From the NCBI GenBank assembly GCA_031273545.1, contig JAISRQ010000148.1, positions 1 through 13,821 of the forward strand: a stretch of 13,821 nucleotides of DNA, read 5' to 3'. The stretch is from Holosporales bacterium (GTDB lineage Bacteria; Pseudomonadota; Alphaproteobacteria; BNTO01). Positions within the stretch are counted from its first letter, which is position 1; every line of letters starts with the position of its first letter. Positions 5,764 through 13,550 of the stretch are shown here, piece by piece. Position numbers and translations under genes: made by a program. Under the pieces are notes generated by a model that made no database searches, was not told where the DNA came from, and was given only the letters and a program-made list of their open reading frames with translations.

Positions 5764-8016
5764 ATGAGATTCGATTCATTAAAGTACTACTATGACGGTC
5801 TTGATTATTATTTCGGCACACCAGAAGATCATCATTACCCCAAAAAAGCTCAAACACCTAGAGACCCAGCTATGTTGGCGGAGCTTTTGCAAAAAGGTGA
5901 GATCGACGTAAACGAGGCTGTATATGAAAAAACAATCCTGTGTGAGGCGGCTTTTATAGGTTCAATCGATCTAGTAAAAATGATACTTAATCACCCAGAT
6001 TTGGATAAAGATCAAGAGAATTATCTGGAACCAAACGCCTTGTTCTTTGCGTTAAAAAACGGAAACCTTGATATATTAAAGTGCTTGCTTGAAAACGGGA
6101 TCGGGCAATTAAATCAAGTAGATGACAATTCTTCCCGTCGTTCTTTGTTAATGGTCGCATCGTATTTAGGATACGAAAACGTAGTTGATTTTTTGCTTGC
6201 TAATAATGTTGATGTATTCCACAAGAGCCGAGATGAATATACCGCCTTGACGAGTGCGATTCTTGGTGGACGTTATGATATGGTAAAAAAGCTCCTTCCA
6301 ATTTGGCAAGAGAGAGACGCGGCTATGAGTATACTTCCTGCAGAACATCCGGACCGTGACGTAACCGATAAAAACATCCTTCTCGCTCTAGCCTGCCAAG
6401 GCGGAAATCTCGATATAGTGAAGCTATTTGAAGATGCCGATTTTTCTGCAAAAGACGAAGATGGTTGTACAACGCTTATGTACGCCGTAAAAGGAAAGAA
6501 CCTTGACATAGTCAAATTAGTGTTAGAAAAAAGTCCAGAACTAATCAATTGTGTGGAACATGACTACTATTCCGCATTATGGTGCGCCTGCGACTCCATG
6601 GATGATGAATCAGACATTGAGGTGATAAAGGCCCTACTCCAATCAAAAGACATCGCAATCGACTCGGTGGCCTTCTGTCGTGCCTTATATTGCAAATTTC
6701 CTGAAGTATGCAATTTACTTATGGAACATCCAAATTTTAACGCGAATGAATATGGAGTAAAGGAATTAATAGAATCTTGTAAAAGTAAAAATTATGAAGT
6801 ATTTAGAAAATTATTACCCCATATAAAAATAAAAAATATCAATAAAAACACCGATTACGGAGTAATATTCCTAAACGCTTGCGGAGGAACTAGTGAACGT
6901 ATTGACAACGGAGGCAACATCGAAATAGTTAAATATCTTCTGAATAACTATAATATCGATATAAATAAAACCAATACAGATGGGGAGACGGCACTAGCTA
7001 GAGCGTGTTGTGGACATATAGATGTAGTAAAACTATTACTAAAACAAAAGAATATAAACGTGCGAATTGGCCCTTGTTTCGCAAACATATGTGAATCCTG
7101 TGAGGATAGCAAAACGGGAATAGAAATCGCAAAACTCTTGTTAGCGAAGGACCCCGGAATAGATGTTAACAAAAGAGGAGGAGCGTTTGAATGCGCAACC
7201 CCACTTATGTTGGCGTGTGATAGCCTCTACCTAAGTGACTGGGAACGCGTAACCCAACCATATTATTGTGATTCTTCAGTTTTTGAGCCACCTTCATTGG
7301 AACCCAGTAAAGATTTGGAGCTAATTAAATTTTTACTGTCATTAGATAATGTAGATATCAATTTGAGCAGAACAGATTTTGACAGTACGGCCCTGACATA
7401 TTCCTGTTCTTTGGGGTTGACACATATTGTGAAGATGTTATTGGCGCGGCCTGAAATAGACCTAGACCCTGAGTCCTTTCATAATAAACTTGCATTTCAA
7501 ATAAGCAGAAATCCAGAAATTGCAACATTAATGATGAATACTTTTGGATACGATATAAACATGGCAGATGCGTTGGTGGACGATTCAAATGTAGCGCATG
7601 GACGTCCGTTATTGTGTTATGCATGTTTGGCTGGGTACAAGAAAATGGTCAAATGGCTTTTGGAAATTGATGATATAGACCCGAACGTTAGAGACACGTT
7701 TCAGAAGACTCCGTTAATTCGCGTATGTGAAGGATACAACTGCCAGGAAAGCCTCGAAATCGTAAAATTGCTTTTGATTAAGGGAAAAAAGGCAAAAAAA
7801 GGCAAAATAGACGTTAATCTTCAAGATGAGGACGGAAATACTGCATTGATATTAGCGGCGGCCTTTTCTCCTGCTATTGTGAACGTGCTTTTGAAAGAGG
7901 AAAACGTGGACGTGAATATCAAGAATAACGAAGGAAAAACAGCATTCATGGTTGCAGAAGAATATGGAGATGTCGTCGTCAAACAACTGTTACAAAGGTG
8001 GGGCCACGCAAGGTGA
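5764..8016 (+). CDS. Large ankyrin-repeat protein
   Basis: This 750-residue protein is almost entirely ankyrin-type repeats, about 19 units by eye, from near residue 55 to the C-terminus. Canonical examples are GCTTLMYAVKGKNLDIVKLV, GETALARACCGHIDVVKLLL, GNTALILAAAFSPAIVNVLL and the final GKTAFMVAEEYGDVVVKQLL. Several units are degenerate or carry insertions, notably about 30 residues within the unit starting CATPLMLACDS, and a lysine-rich KGKKAKKGK insertion near the end. There is no signal peptide or membrane segment. Ankyrin arrays bind other proteins, and in intracellular Alphaproteobacteria many are secreted effectors through type I or IV systems, so an effector role is inference. AGGGGAAAGG precedes the ATG. 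The gene is monocistronic and converges on the next gene. Confidence 0.93.
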   Translation: MRFDSLKYYYDGLDYYFGTPEDHHYPKKAQTPRDPAMLAELLQKGEIDVNEAVYEKTILCEAAFIGSIDLVKMILNHPDLDKDQENYLEPNALFFALKNGNLDILKCLLENGIGQLNQVDDNSSRRSLLMVASYLGYENVVDFLLANNVDVFHKSRDEYTALTSAILGGRYDMVKKLLPIWQERDAAMSILPAEHPDRDVTDKNILLALACQGGNLDIVKLFEDADFSAKDEDGCTTLMYAVKGKNLDIVKLVLEKSPELINCVEHDYYSALWCACDSMDDESDIEVIKALLQSKDIAIDSVAFCRALYCKFPEVCNLLMEHPNFNANEYGVKELIESCKSKNYEVFRKLLPHIKIKNINKNTDYGVIFLNACGGTSERIDNGGNIEIVKYLLNNYNIDINKTNTDGETALARACCGHIDVVKLLLKQKNINVRIGPCFANICESCEDSKTGIEIAKLLLAKDPGIDVNKRGGAFECATPLMLACDSLYLSDWERVTQPYYCDSSVFEPPSLEPSKDLELIKFLLSLDNVDINLSRTDFDSTALTYSCSLGLTHIVKMLLARPEIDLDPESFHNKLAFQISRNPEIATLMMNTFGYDINMADALVDDSNVAHGRPLLCYACLAGYKKMVKWLLEIDDIDPNVRDTFQKTPLIRVCEGYNCQESLEIVKLLLIKGKKAKKGKIDVNLQDEDGNTALILAAAFSPAIVNVLLKEENVDVNIKNNEGKTAFMVAEEYGDVVVKQLLQRWGHAR

Positions 8017-8042
8017 GGTTAGGCCACGATATTGTAGAGCTG

Positions 8043-8061
8043 CGACCACTTAGAGTGGTCG
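8043..8061. terminator. Hairpin between convergent genes, possible bidirectional terminator
   Basis: CGACCAC and GTGGTCG form a perfect 7-bp stem with a 5-base loop (TTAGA), 27 bp after the ankyrin-gene stop and 61 bp past the stop of the convergent gene. No T-tract follows on either strand, so it is not a classic intrinsic terminator. Confidence 0.4.
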
Positions 8062-8121
8062 GGTGTAGCTGGTGCAGACCAAATGTATTACAAAAAGTCC
8101 GCACGCATTTTAAAACTGAAA

Positions 8122-10131
8122 TCACCCAAAGAATGCAACGTTTGCGTATTCAGGTTCAGAAAACGGCGACACGTTGAATGATGTATTGGACACCTCTCCT
8201 GAAGAAAAGTCCTCGCTTTGCGTTTCCTCCAACCCTTCTAGCTTGCGTTTCTTCTTAGGATCAAGTTCCAAATTGGATTCCTCTCCTGAATATGCAGATG
8301 CCTCAACGTTTGACTCAGAAGGACCAGAAGCCTCCTCCATTGCCGCATCTAATACATTTCCCTCCTCATCTACCTCGTTGACTTGTTCTAATTCCGTGTT
8401 TTGATTTTGCCTAACCCTACTATCGTTTCGCGCAACATCCTCATTCATCCTTACGTCCCCTCGGCGAACTTGTAAGCCCCCGTCATACACAACCCCGTTG
8501 CGACCTAGAGATTGCTGTAATGCCTCAGATTTCACGTTAGCCCCGCTCGTAATTGGGGTCCCGTTTGCAAAGTTTCGCGACGCCCTTTGTGCATTATTAA
8601 TACGACTATTTCCTGCCGTGGTTACGGGAGTTCGATCAATAAATTTTTTGTTTTCTAGGTGCCCGCGCCCAGGGATAAACAAACGATCTTCTGGTCTAAA
8701 TGCAACCCCTTCGGAATGCGTAGATAACGGTGGTAAAGACTGTTGGCGTGCCGTGTCTGCAGATGTAGCTTGATTCCTTGAGTGCATCACCTCATACTCC
8801 CCCCACGAAGGCCTTGCTCGATCAAAAAAAAGATCTCCATCGGAAGCACTGCGCTCTAATTGATCACGACTAGGGCGCACCACTTTATCTGACGAATTCG
8901 GATTAACACCTCCTCGCTCTACTCCTTCGGGATGAGTATTCGTGCGTGAATGGACAATTGGTGCTTGCCGTTTATTTTTTTCGCGTTCAATTAAATTTTT
9001 CCATTTATGATAAAAAGCTTCGAATGATGGCTCTTCTTGAATCTGCGTAGTCGGAAAAAATATTTTTATTTGCGCCAATAAGTATTTGAATAATTCATCC
9101 ACATGACTCGTCAGTGAATGATCCTTTAATACTAGATTTACGTTCCCTAGTTGTTGGATAAATTTGTTTAATACTTGAGCGATGATGGTTTCGTCTGAAA
9201 AAGATTGACCACTAAGTTCGCCTTTTATTGTATTCGCAAGTAAGTCCATATTTTCTGTTGTTAATTCGCTAATAGCTGTATTTTTGCGTGCGACATCAGT
9301 TGCAAGCGGGCGCTCCCTTTCTTTTACAACAGTTATTGGCTTAGAGGCTGCAAGCTGGCTTGATGGCTTAGCTTTCGCCGCATTTTTTCTTGGCGATGAC
9401 GACCTTACAGGCACATATTCGGGAATAGCAGGTATGGGCGCAGGGTCAGAATCCTCCACAGCAAGCACATTATCGCGTGCACACAATAATTCCTGAATTG
9501 TTAGCTCTACGTTCGTCATTTCTTGGAGGGAGTTCAACACTAACTGCTTGGCAGCGTTACGTTTCTTTACGCGCGCGCCGTGGGCAGATGATGAGTGGGT
9601 AGCTGCGCCATCCTCCGAGAGAGCCGCCGTCGCTGCATCCGCATCTGATGCGAGGAGTGCCGAATCTGCAGGGGCGTCCGCCAAAATTGAGTCTGTTTGC
9701 TTCGAAGCTACTGAGGCTAAATCCGTGGCTGATTGCGTCGCATTGGCGGTTGATTCCGAGTCGACGCCTTCTTTGTCGACATCCTCTTCCTGATACGATT
9801 GAATTGCGGACTCCAACAAGGACGCTGGTTCAAAAAACTTAGATGCCCTTGAACGAGACGCACGCCTCCCTTTCCGAACATCTGCATCAGTTTTTTCAAC
9901 TAATTCGTTCAAATCCTCATTATTTACCTCGTTTAGCGTGTCTTCGTTTTTCATACGAGCTTTTCTCTCATCGTCTCGCTGACGCCAACTTTGCAGTGTG
10001 GATGTGAGAATATTTGTTCTGTTACGAACCCTTTCCTCTAATTCGGAAGAGGCATTAAGTGACACTGCACCTGTTAATACAATCAAAATGCAGCTAAAAC
10101 TCGAAAAATATGTTTTCCATGTATTACTCAA
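8122..10131 (-). CDS. Secreted, mostly disordered protein with SV40-type nuclear localisation motif
   Basis: Unrecognised 669-residue protein. The N-terminus (residues 1-27) is a typical Sec signal peptide, with hydrophobic core CILIVLTGAVSL and probable cleavage at SLNA|SS. The mature protein is dominated by low-complexity Ser/Ala/Asp/Glu-rich and polar segments. The exception is residues about 285-390, which look helical and possibly folded (DLLANTIKGEL, IAQVLNKFIQQLG, HVDELFKYLLAQIKIFF, FEAFYHKWKNLIERE). Near the C-terminus, residues 624-632 read DPKKKRKLE, nearly identical to the SV40 large-T nuclear localisation signal PKKKRKV. Smaller basic clusters (GRRASRSRASK, VKKRNAAK) occur elsewhere. 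The start is TTG, chosen because GAGG lies 7 nt upstream. It converges on the ankyrin gene and diverges from the next gene. A secreted nucleomodulin-like effector is a reasonable inference but unproven. Confidence 0.85.
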   Translation of the reverse strand: MSNTWKTYFSSFSCILIVLTGAVSLNASSELEERVRNRTNILTSTLQSWRQRDDERKARMKNEDTLNEVNNEDLNELVEKTDADVRKGRRASRSRASKFFEPASLLESAIQSYQEEDVDKEGVDSESTANATQSATDLASVASKQTDSILADAPADSALLASDADAATAALSEDGAATHSSSAHGARVKKRNAAKQLVLNSLQEMTNVELTIQELLCARDNVLAVEDSDPAPIPAIPEYVPVRSSSPRKNAAKAKPSSQLAASKPITVVKERERPLATDVARKNTAISELTTENMDLLANTIKGELSGQSFSDETIIAQVLNKFIQQLGNVNLVLKDHSLTSHVDELFKYLLAQIKIFFPTTQIQEEPSFEAFYHKWKNLIEREKNKRQAPIVHSRTNTHPEGVERGGVNPNSSDKVVRPSRDQLERSASDGDLFFDRARPSWGEYEVMHSRNQATSADTARQQSLPPLSTHSEGVAFRPEDRLFIPGRGHLENKKFIDRTPVTTAGNSRINNAQRASRNFANGTPITSGANVKSEALQQSLGRNGVVYDGGLQVRRGDVRMNEDVARNDSRVRQNQNTELEQVNEVDEEGNVLDAAMEEASGPSESNVEASAYSGEESNLELDPKKKRKLEGLEETQSEDFSSGEVSNTSFNVSPFSEPEYANVAFFG
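8239..8259 (-). other. Codons for PKKKRKL, monopartite NLS-like motif
   Basis: These seven codons encode residues 625-631 of the disordered secreted protein. The peptide differs from the SV40 large-T NLS only at the last position (Leu for Val) and satisfies the K-K/R-X-K/R consensus for importin-alpha binding. Flanking acidic residues (ELD before, EGLEE after) leave it exposed in a disordered tail. Confidence 0.75.
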
Positions 10132-10138
10132 AATCTAT

Positions 10139-10142
10139 CCTC
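10139..10142 (-). promoter_or_regulatory. Shine-Dalgarno supporting a TTG start
   Basis: On the minus strand this is GAGG within AGAGGAT, 7 nt before the TTG at 10131. There is no in-frame ATG before residue 60, so TTG is the best start and keeps the signal peptide intact. Confidence 0.6.
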
Positions 10143-10380
10143 TAGTTATAAGGCCGCATTTAAATAGTATTGAAAAAAAGTTAATAATACGTGAAGGCTC
10201 TATAAATCCACTACAAATGCAGCATAGTTACAATCACAATTTTGATTTTTTTGTACTTAGGAGAATGTCTGCTTTTTCATTTAATGTTAAAAGATTGAAA
10301 TATCAACACAAATTTGAGGTTGATTCCTTTTTGATTTATCGCTAAGGTTTGTCCATGTGCCATTTTTTGTAGGAAAAACA

Positions 10381-10839
10381 ATGTTTAGTGCGATTACAGA
10401 GTATTTGAGTAACCAAGTGGGAGTCGTGTTTACTTGCTTGGCTAGCACAGTGTGTAGTGAGGAAATAGTGAATAGAGATGCAATGACACTACGCACACCC
10501 GAGCAAGTTCACGAAGCGCTTTTGGACTCGCCCATGTACACGCCTTTTGGTGGTTATCTTTCAACTCTGGATATATTTGATGCGAACATTGCGAATCTCA
10601 GACGACATGAACTTATTCCATATTCGGCAGAAAAATCTTTGTCAGACGTTCGTGCTCTCTTACTGCCAGGACGTTTGGCTGATATCTTTTGCTCGCCATT
10701 GTTCGCGACAAACAAAACTCAAGAAGCATCTAATATCCTTCGAAGGTTGATAGCGACCCCAGAATATAGAAACGTTAAAAATAGACCTTTCCTTGATGTT
10801 TGTCGTCACCTAGTACGTGTAATAAACGACTGGGATTGA
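10381..10839 (+). CDS. Hypothetical protein, 152 residues, possible signal peptide
   Basis: Unrecognised. The ATG at 10381 is preferred over one at 10357 because AGGA lies 7-8 nt upstream. The N-terminus (MFSAITEYLSNQVGVVFTCLASTVC) has a modest hydrophobic stretch that could be a weak signal peptide with cleavage around residue 22-25, but it lacks basic residues. The rest looks helical and soluble, with ALLLPGRLADIFCSPLF (88-104) and a C-terminal ASNILRRLIATPEYR followed by FLDVCRHLVRVINDW. Codon usage and a clean ribosome-binding site favour a real gene. It is divergent from the disordered secreted protein and shares a 249-bp promoter region with it. Confidence 0.7.
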   Translation: MFSAITEYLSNQVGVVFTCLASTVCSEEIVNRDAMTLRTPEQVHEALLDSPMYTPFGGYLSTLDIFDANIANLRRHELIPYSAEKSLSDVRALLLPGRLADIFCSPLFATNKTQEASNILRRLIATPEYRNVKNRPFLDVCRHLVRVINDWD

Positions 10840-11117
10840 ACACCATCCCCAAAAGACTTGCTGCCTGTTAAGCAGAACAAACGCTTCGATTTTTTTGTTT
10901 GCTGTCCGCATCCATTAGTAGTCCCGAAGACAATGCCTGAGAATTACCCCATTTTGTTTTGCGATGCGGTGCGGTTCACACGACATCTGAAACAAAGATC
11001 AGTAAAAAGAGCGAATAAAGATATTCCATCAATTTTACTTTGCTGTATGCACAAGGTCTTAAAATGTGCTATAAATAACTATAGGTGTATTACGACTGTA
11101 CTAAGTTTGGAGTCTTT
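10840..11117. other. Gap upstream of priA
   Basis: It contains copy D of the dispersed repeat (10849-10890), which has a 4-bp CTGC/GCAG hairpin and a T-run at 10890-10897, and an open frame without family resemblance. The priA frame itself is open from a GTG at 11085. Confidence 0.5.
11109..11112 (+). promoter_or_regulatory. Shine-Dalgarno supporting the priA TTG start
   Basis: GGAG lies 5 nt before the TTG at 11118. The upstream GTG at 11085 has no comparable site, and the family N-terminus (conserved VIVATGFDQELTY) begins just after the TTG. Confidence 0.55.
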
Positions 11118-13331
11118 TTGTATTGTGGTGTAATAGTAGCGACGGGTTTTGACCAAGAACTGACCTATAAAACGGACGACATAAAATTGCTGCGTCCCGG
11201 GCAGGCTGCTGCGTCCGCCATTTATTCTTCCGACACTTCAGGATCGTCTTCTACGCTAAATACACCCAATTCTCCAAATTTTCCTTCTTCCCCTCTCCTA
11301 TCCATTGGGCAGCTTGTAATAGTACCTCTGCGTAACCGCCCAGTTGTAGGCATAGTTGTCTCCGTATTTGATAAAAAAAAAGACATAAATTTTGGTGTTA
11401 AATGTGTGTCCCACGTTCTTCCGTATGTGTTATCAGAAAATAATTTGAACTTTTTAAAATGGTTTTCTGCGTATAACCTCATCCTCATGGGGATGGCGCT
11501 AAAAATGATGATTCCATTTTCAGCGGAAGAGTTGATCAAGTCATCTGAATCGTTGCCCACATCAAACGCTAAGGTCGCCCCAATTTCATTAACGCCAATA
11601 GCACTAAACACGTTCCAACAACGTGCTGTCGACCAATTGCTCTCAAGAAAAGATTTTTCCGTTGACTTAATTGACGGCGTAACCGGAAGCGGAAAGACAG
11701 AAGTTTACTTTGCTGCAATAAAGCGAAGACTTCAACAATCAAGTAATGCACAAATATTAATTTTACTTCCTGAAATAGCTTTAACGACCGCACTAATAAA
11801 TAGGTTCGAAAAATACTTTAACTTTAAGCCGCACGTTTGGCACTCCAGCACAACAAAAGCCCAAAAGCTCAAAATTTGGACAAAAATAATTGCAGGCGAG
11901 CGGGCCATTGTTATTGGCGCGAGGTCTGCTCTATTTTTGCCTTTTGTAAATTTGGCAACAATTATTGTGGATGAAGAGCATGATTCATCGTACAAGCAAA
12001 ACGAGCAAGGGCACTACAACGCGCGCGACATGGCAATTGCCTGCGGGCGAATCGAAGGTATTCCCGTAATTCTCGCCTCTGCAACGCCATCTTTAGAGAC
12101 TGTGCTGAACGTTCGGTCCGGAAGGTTTGGGGTCGCGACACTTGCGTCACGATATGCGGATGCAGCTATGCCGTCGGTTTGCATCGTGGATATGCGCCAG
12201 GAACGCGGGCGCCCCATCATATCTACGCCATTATCAGAGGCTATGCACAGCGCGCTTGAAAAAAAGGAACAAATCCTCATTTTCGTAAATCAGCGCGGGT
12301 ATGCTCCTTTGTCCTTGTGCAAAAGTTGCGGTTACAGGTGGAAGTGTTCGATGTGCGACGTTAACTTAATTGAGCATAAATCCCCGAATTGCTTGATGTG
12401 TCATCATTGTGGCAATAGGCAGTCTCGTGCTGACGTTTGCCCAGAGTGCAGTTCACCTGAGTCGCGCATTGCCCTTGGGGTAGGGACAGAGCGAGTGCTA
12501 GAAGCGATCAAGTGCCAGTTTCCTGAGGCGAGGTGCTTGGTCGTCTCAAGCGATACTATTTCATCAAAAAAAATGTTGAAAACGGCAATGACGTCGATTT
12601 TCGAAAATGAGGTTGACGTTATCCTCGGAACGCAAATTTTAGCAAAGGGTCACCATTTTCCGAACTTAACCGTGGTTGGCGTGATCGAGGCAGACCAAGG
12701 AATAAATGGGTGCGATTTGCGCGCGAACGAGAGAACGTACCAGCTATTGGACCAAGTCTCAGGGCGAGCAGGAAGAGAAAAGAAGCGCGGGGTAGTGTTT
12801 TTGCAGACGTATGCGCCAGAAAACCCGTTGATGGTGGCGTTAGCGAATCATGACCGGGATGTTTTTTATGCAAACGAACTTGATGACCGAAAAGCTCACG
12901 GAATGCCTCCTTTTAAAATGCTGATTGCGGTAATTGTTTCTGGGGAGGCGGAGATTGATGTACAAAAGGAATCGCGTCGGCTAGCCCAAAGTTTCATGGC
13001 AATTATGGCAAGAGCAAAGGAAGTAACGGAAGGAGACGGCGCGAGGAGGATTAAAAAGGCGGACGCAGGTATTGTGAACAGCGCAGGGACAGACGGAACT
13101 GACCAACAAGCAAAGACGCCGGCGACAAAAGAGGCTGCAGCCCTGGCCAAAGCACAATTACTTGGACCTGCGCCTGCGCCTATTGCTAAGTTACGTGGTC
13201 AATATCGATATCGATTACTAATAAAAACAGATAAAGGAAGCAATCTTCAGAGTGTAATAAAGCAATGGGCCAAAAGCTCGTCAACATCCGTTAGCGTGAC
13301 GGTTGACGTTGACCCATATGAATTTTTGTAA
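11118..13331 (+). CDS. priA: Primosomal protein N' (PriA), replication-restart helicase
   Basis: PriA is the ATP-dependent 3'-5' helicase that recognises stalled forks and reloads DnaB. Numbering from the TTG gives 737 residues, close to the family's usual 720-740. Motifs are the N-terminal DNA-binding strand VIVATGFDQELTY, Walker A GVTGSGKT (187-194), LLPEIALT, HSSTT, IGARSALFLPF, the DEEH box (285-288), YNARDMAI, and ASATPSLETV. Then come eight zinc-coordinating cysteines (401, 404, 410, 413, 428, 431, 441, 444, including the CHHC pair), GVGTERV, GTQILAKGHHFPN, QVSGRAGR and the C-terminal VDVDPYEFL. Two low-complexity insertions are unusual: a Ser/Pro-rich one at about 30-63 inside the 3'-end-binding domain, flanked by RPGQ and SIGQ, and an Ala/Lys-rich one at about 636-677. 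All catalytic residues look intact. Confidence 0.95.
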   Translation: MYCGVIVATGFDQELTYKTDDIKLLRPGQAAASAIYSSDTSGSSSTLNTPNSPNFPSSPLLSIGQLVIVPLRNRPVVGIVVSVFDKKKDINFGVKCVSHVLPYVLSENNLNFLKWFSAYNLILMGMALKMMIPFSAEELIKSSESLPTSNAKVAPISLTPIALNTFQQRAVDQLLSRKDFSVDLIDGVTGSGKTEVYFAAIKRRLQQSSNAQILILLPEIALTTALINRFEKYFNFKPHVWHSSTTKAQKLKIWTKIIAGERAIVIGARSALFLPFVNLATIIVDEEHDSSYKQNEQGHYNARDMAIACGRIEGIPVILASATPSLETVLNVRSGRFGVATLASRYADAAMPSVCIVDMRQERGRPIISTPLSEAMHSALEKKEQILIFVNQRGYAPLSLCKSCGYRWKCSMCDVNLIEHKSPNCLMCHHCGNRQSRADVCPECSSPESRIALGVGTERVLEAIKCQFPEARCLVVSSDTISSKKMLKTAMTSIFENEVDVILGTQILAKGHHFPNLTVVGVIEADQGINGCDLRANERTYQLLDQVSGRAGREKKRGVVFLQTYAPENPLMVALANHDRDVFYANELDDRKAHGMPPFKMLIAVIVSGEAEIDVQKESRRLAQSFMAIMARAKEVTEGDGARRIKKADAGIVNSAGTDGTDQQAKTPATKEAAALAKAQLLGPAPAPIAKLRGQYRYRLLIKTDKGSNLQSVIKQWAKSSSTSVSVTVDVDPYEFL

Positions 13332-13450
13332 TACTTCCCTCTACGTCGGAATCCCCAAAAACACGGACCAGAAATTTAAGGATTACCCCAATGTATTTCT
13401 TTGCAATCGCAACCACTTAAGATCGGTATATCCCCCTTTTCCTAAGATTA
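13332..13450. other. Gap after priA containing decayed gene 3' end
   Basis: This convergent gap holds a degenerate copy of the 3' coding end of the next gene (13368-13434 matching 13484-13550, offset 116 bp). No terminator hairpin is evident. Confidence 0.55.
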
Positions 13451-13550
13451 CTAGAGCATCCGCTTTTCCCGCGCCCAGGCACACCAGTCTCCGAAGGGTC
13501 CCCCAAATATATCCCTTTGCAATTGCAACCACGTGGGATTATAAGGCCAC
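13368..13550 (-). repeat. Tandem duplication (116-bp offset) of a gene 3' end
   Basis: Copy 2 (13484-13550) is coding, and copy 1 (13368-13434) lies beyond the stop codon. The best block, CTTTGCAATYGCAACCAC, occurs at 13399-13416 and 13515-13532. On the minus strand the copies encode WLQLQRDIFGGPFGDW and WLRLQRNTLG-stop-SLNFW, so copy 1 looks like a drifted, stop-containing relic. Confidence 0.65.

Noticed and set aside
8174..9842. Several plus-strand open frames opposite the disordered secreted protein
   Set aside because: They are the antisense of a biased-composition coding region and are explained by Ser/Ala/Glu-rich codons on the other strand.
11222..13150. Minus-strand open frames within priA
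   Set aside because: Antisense of an intact, motif-complete priA.
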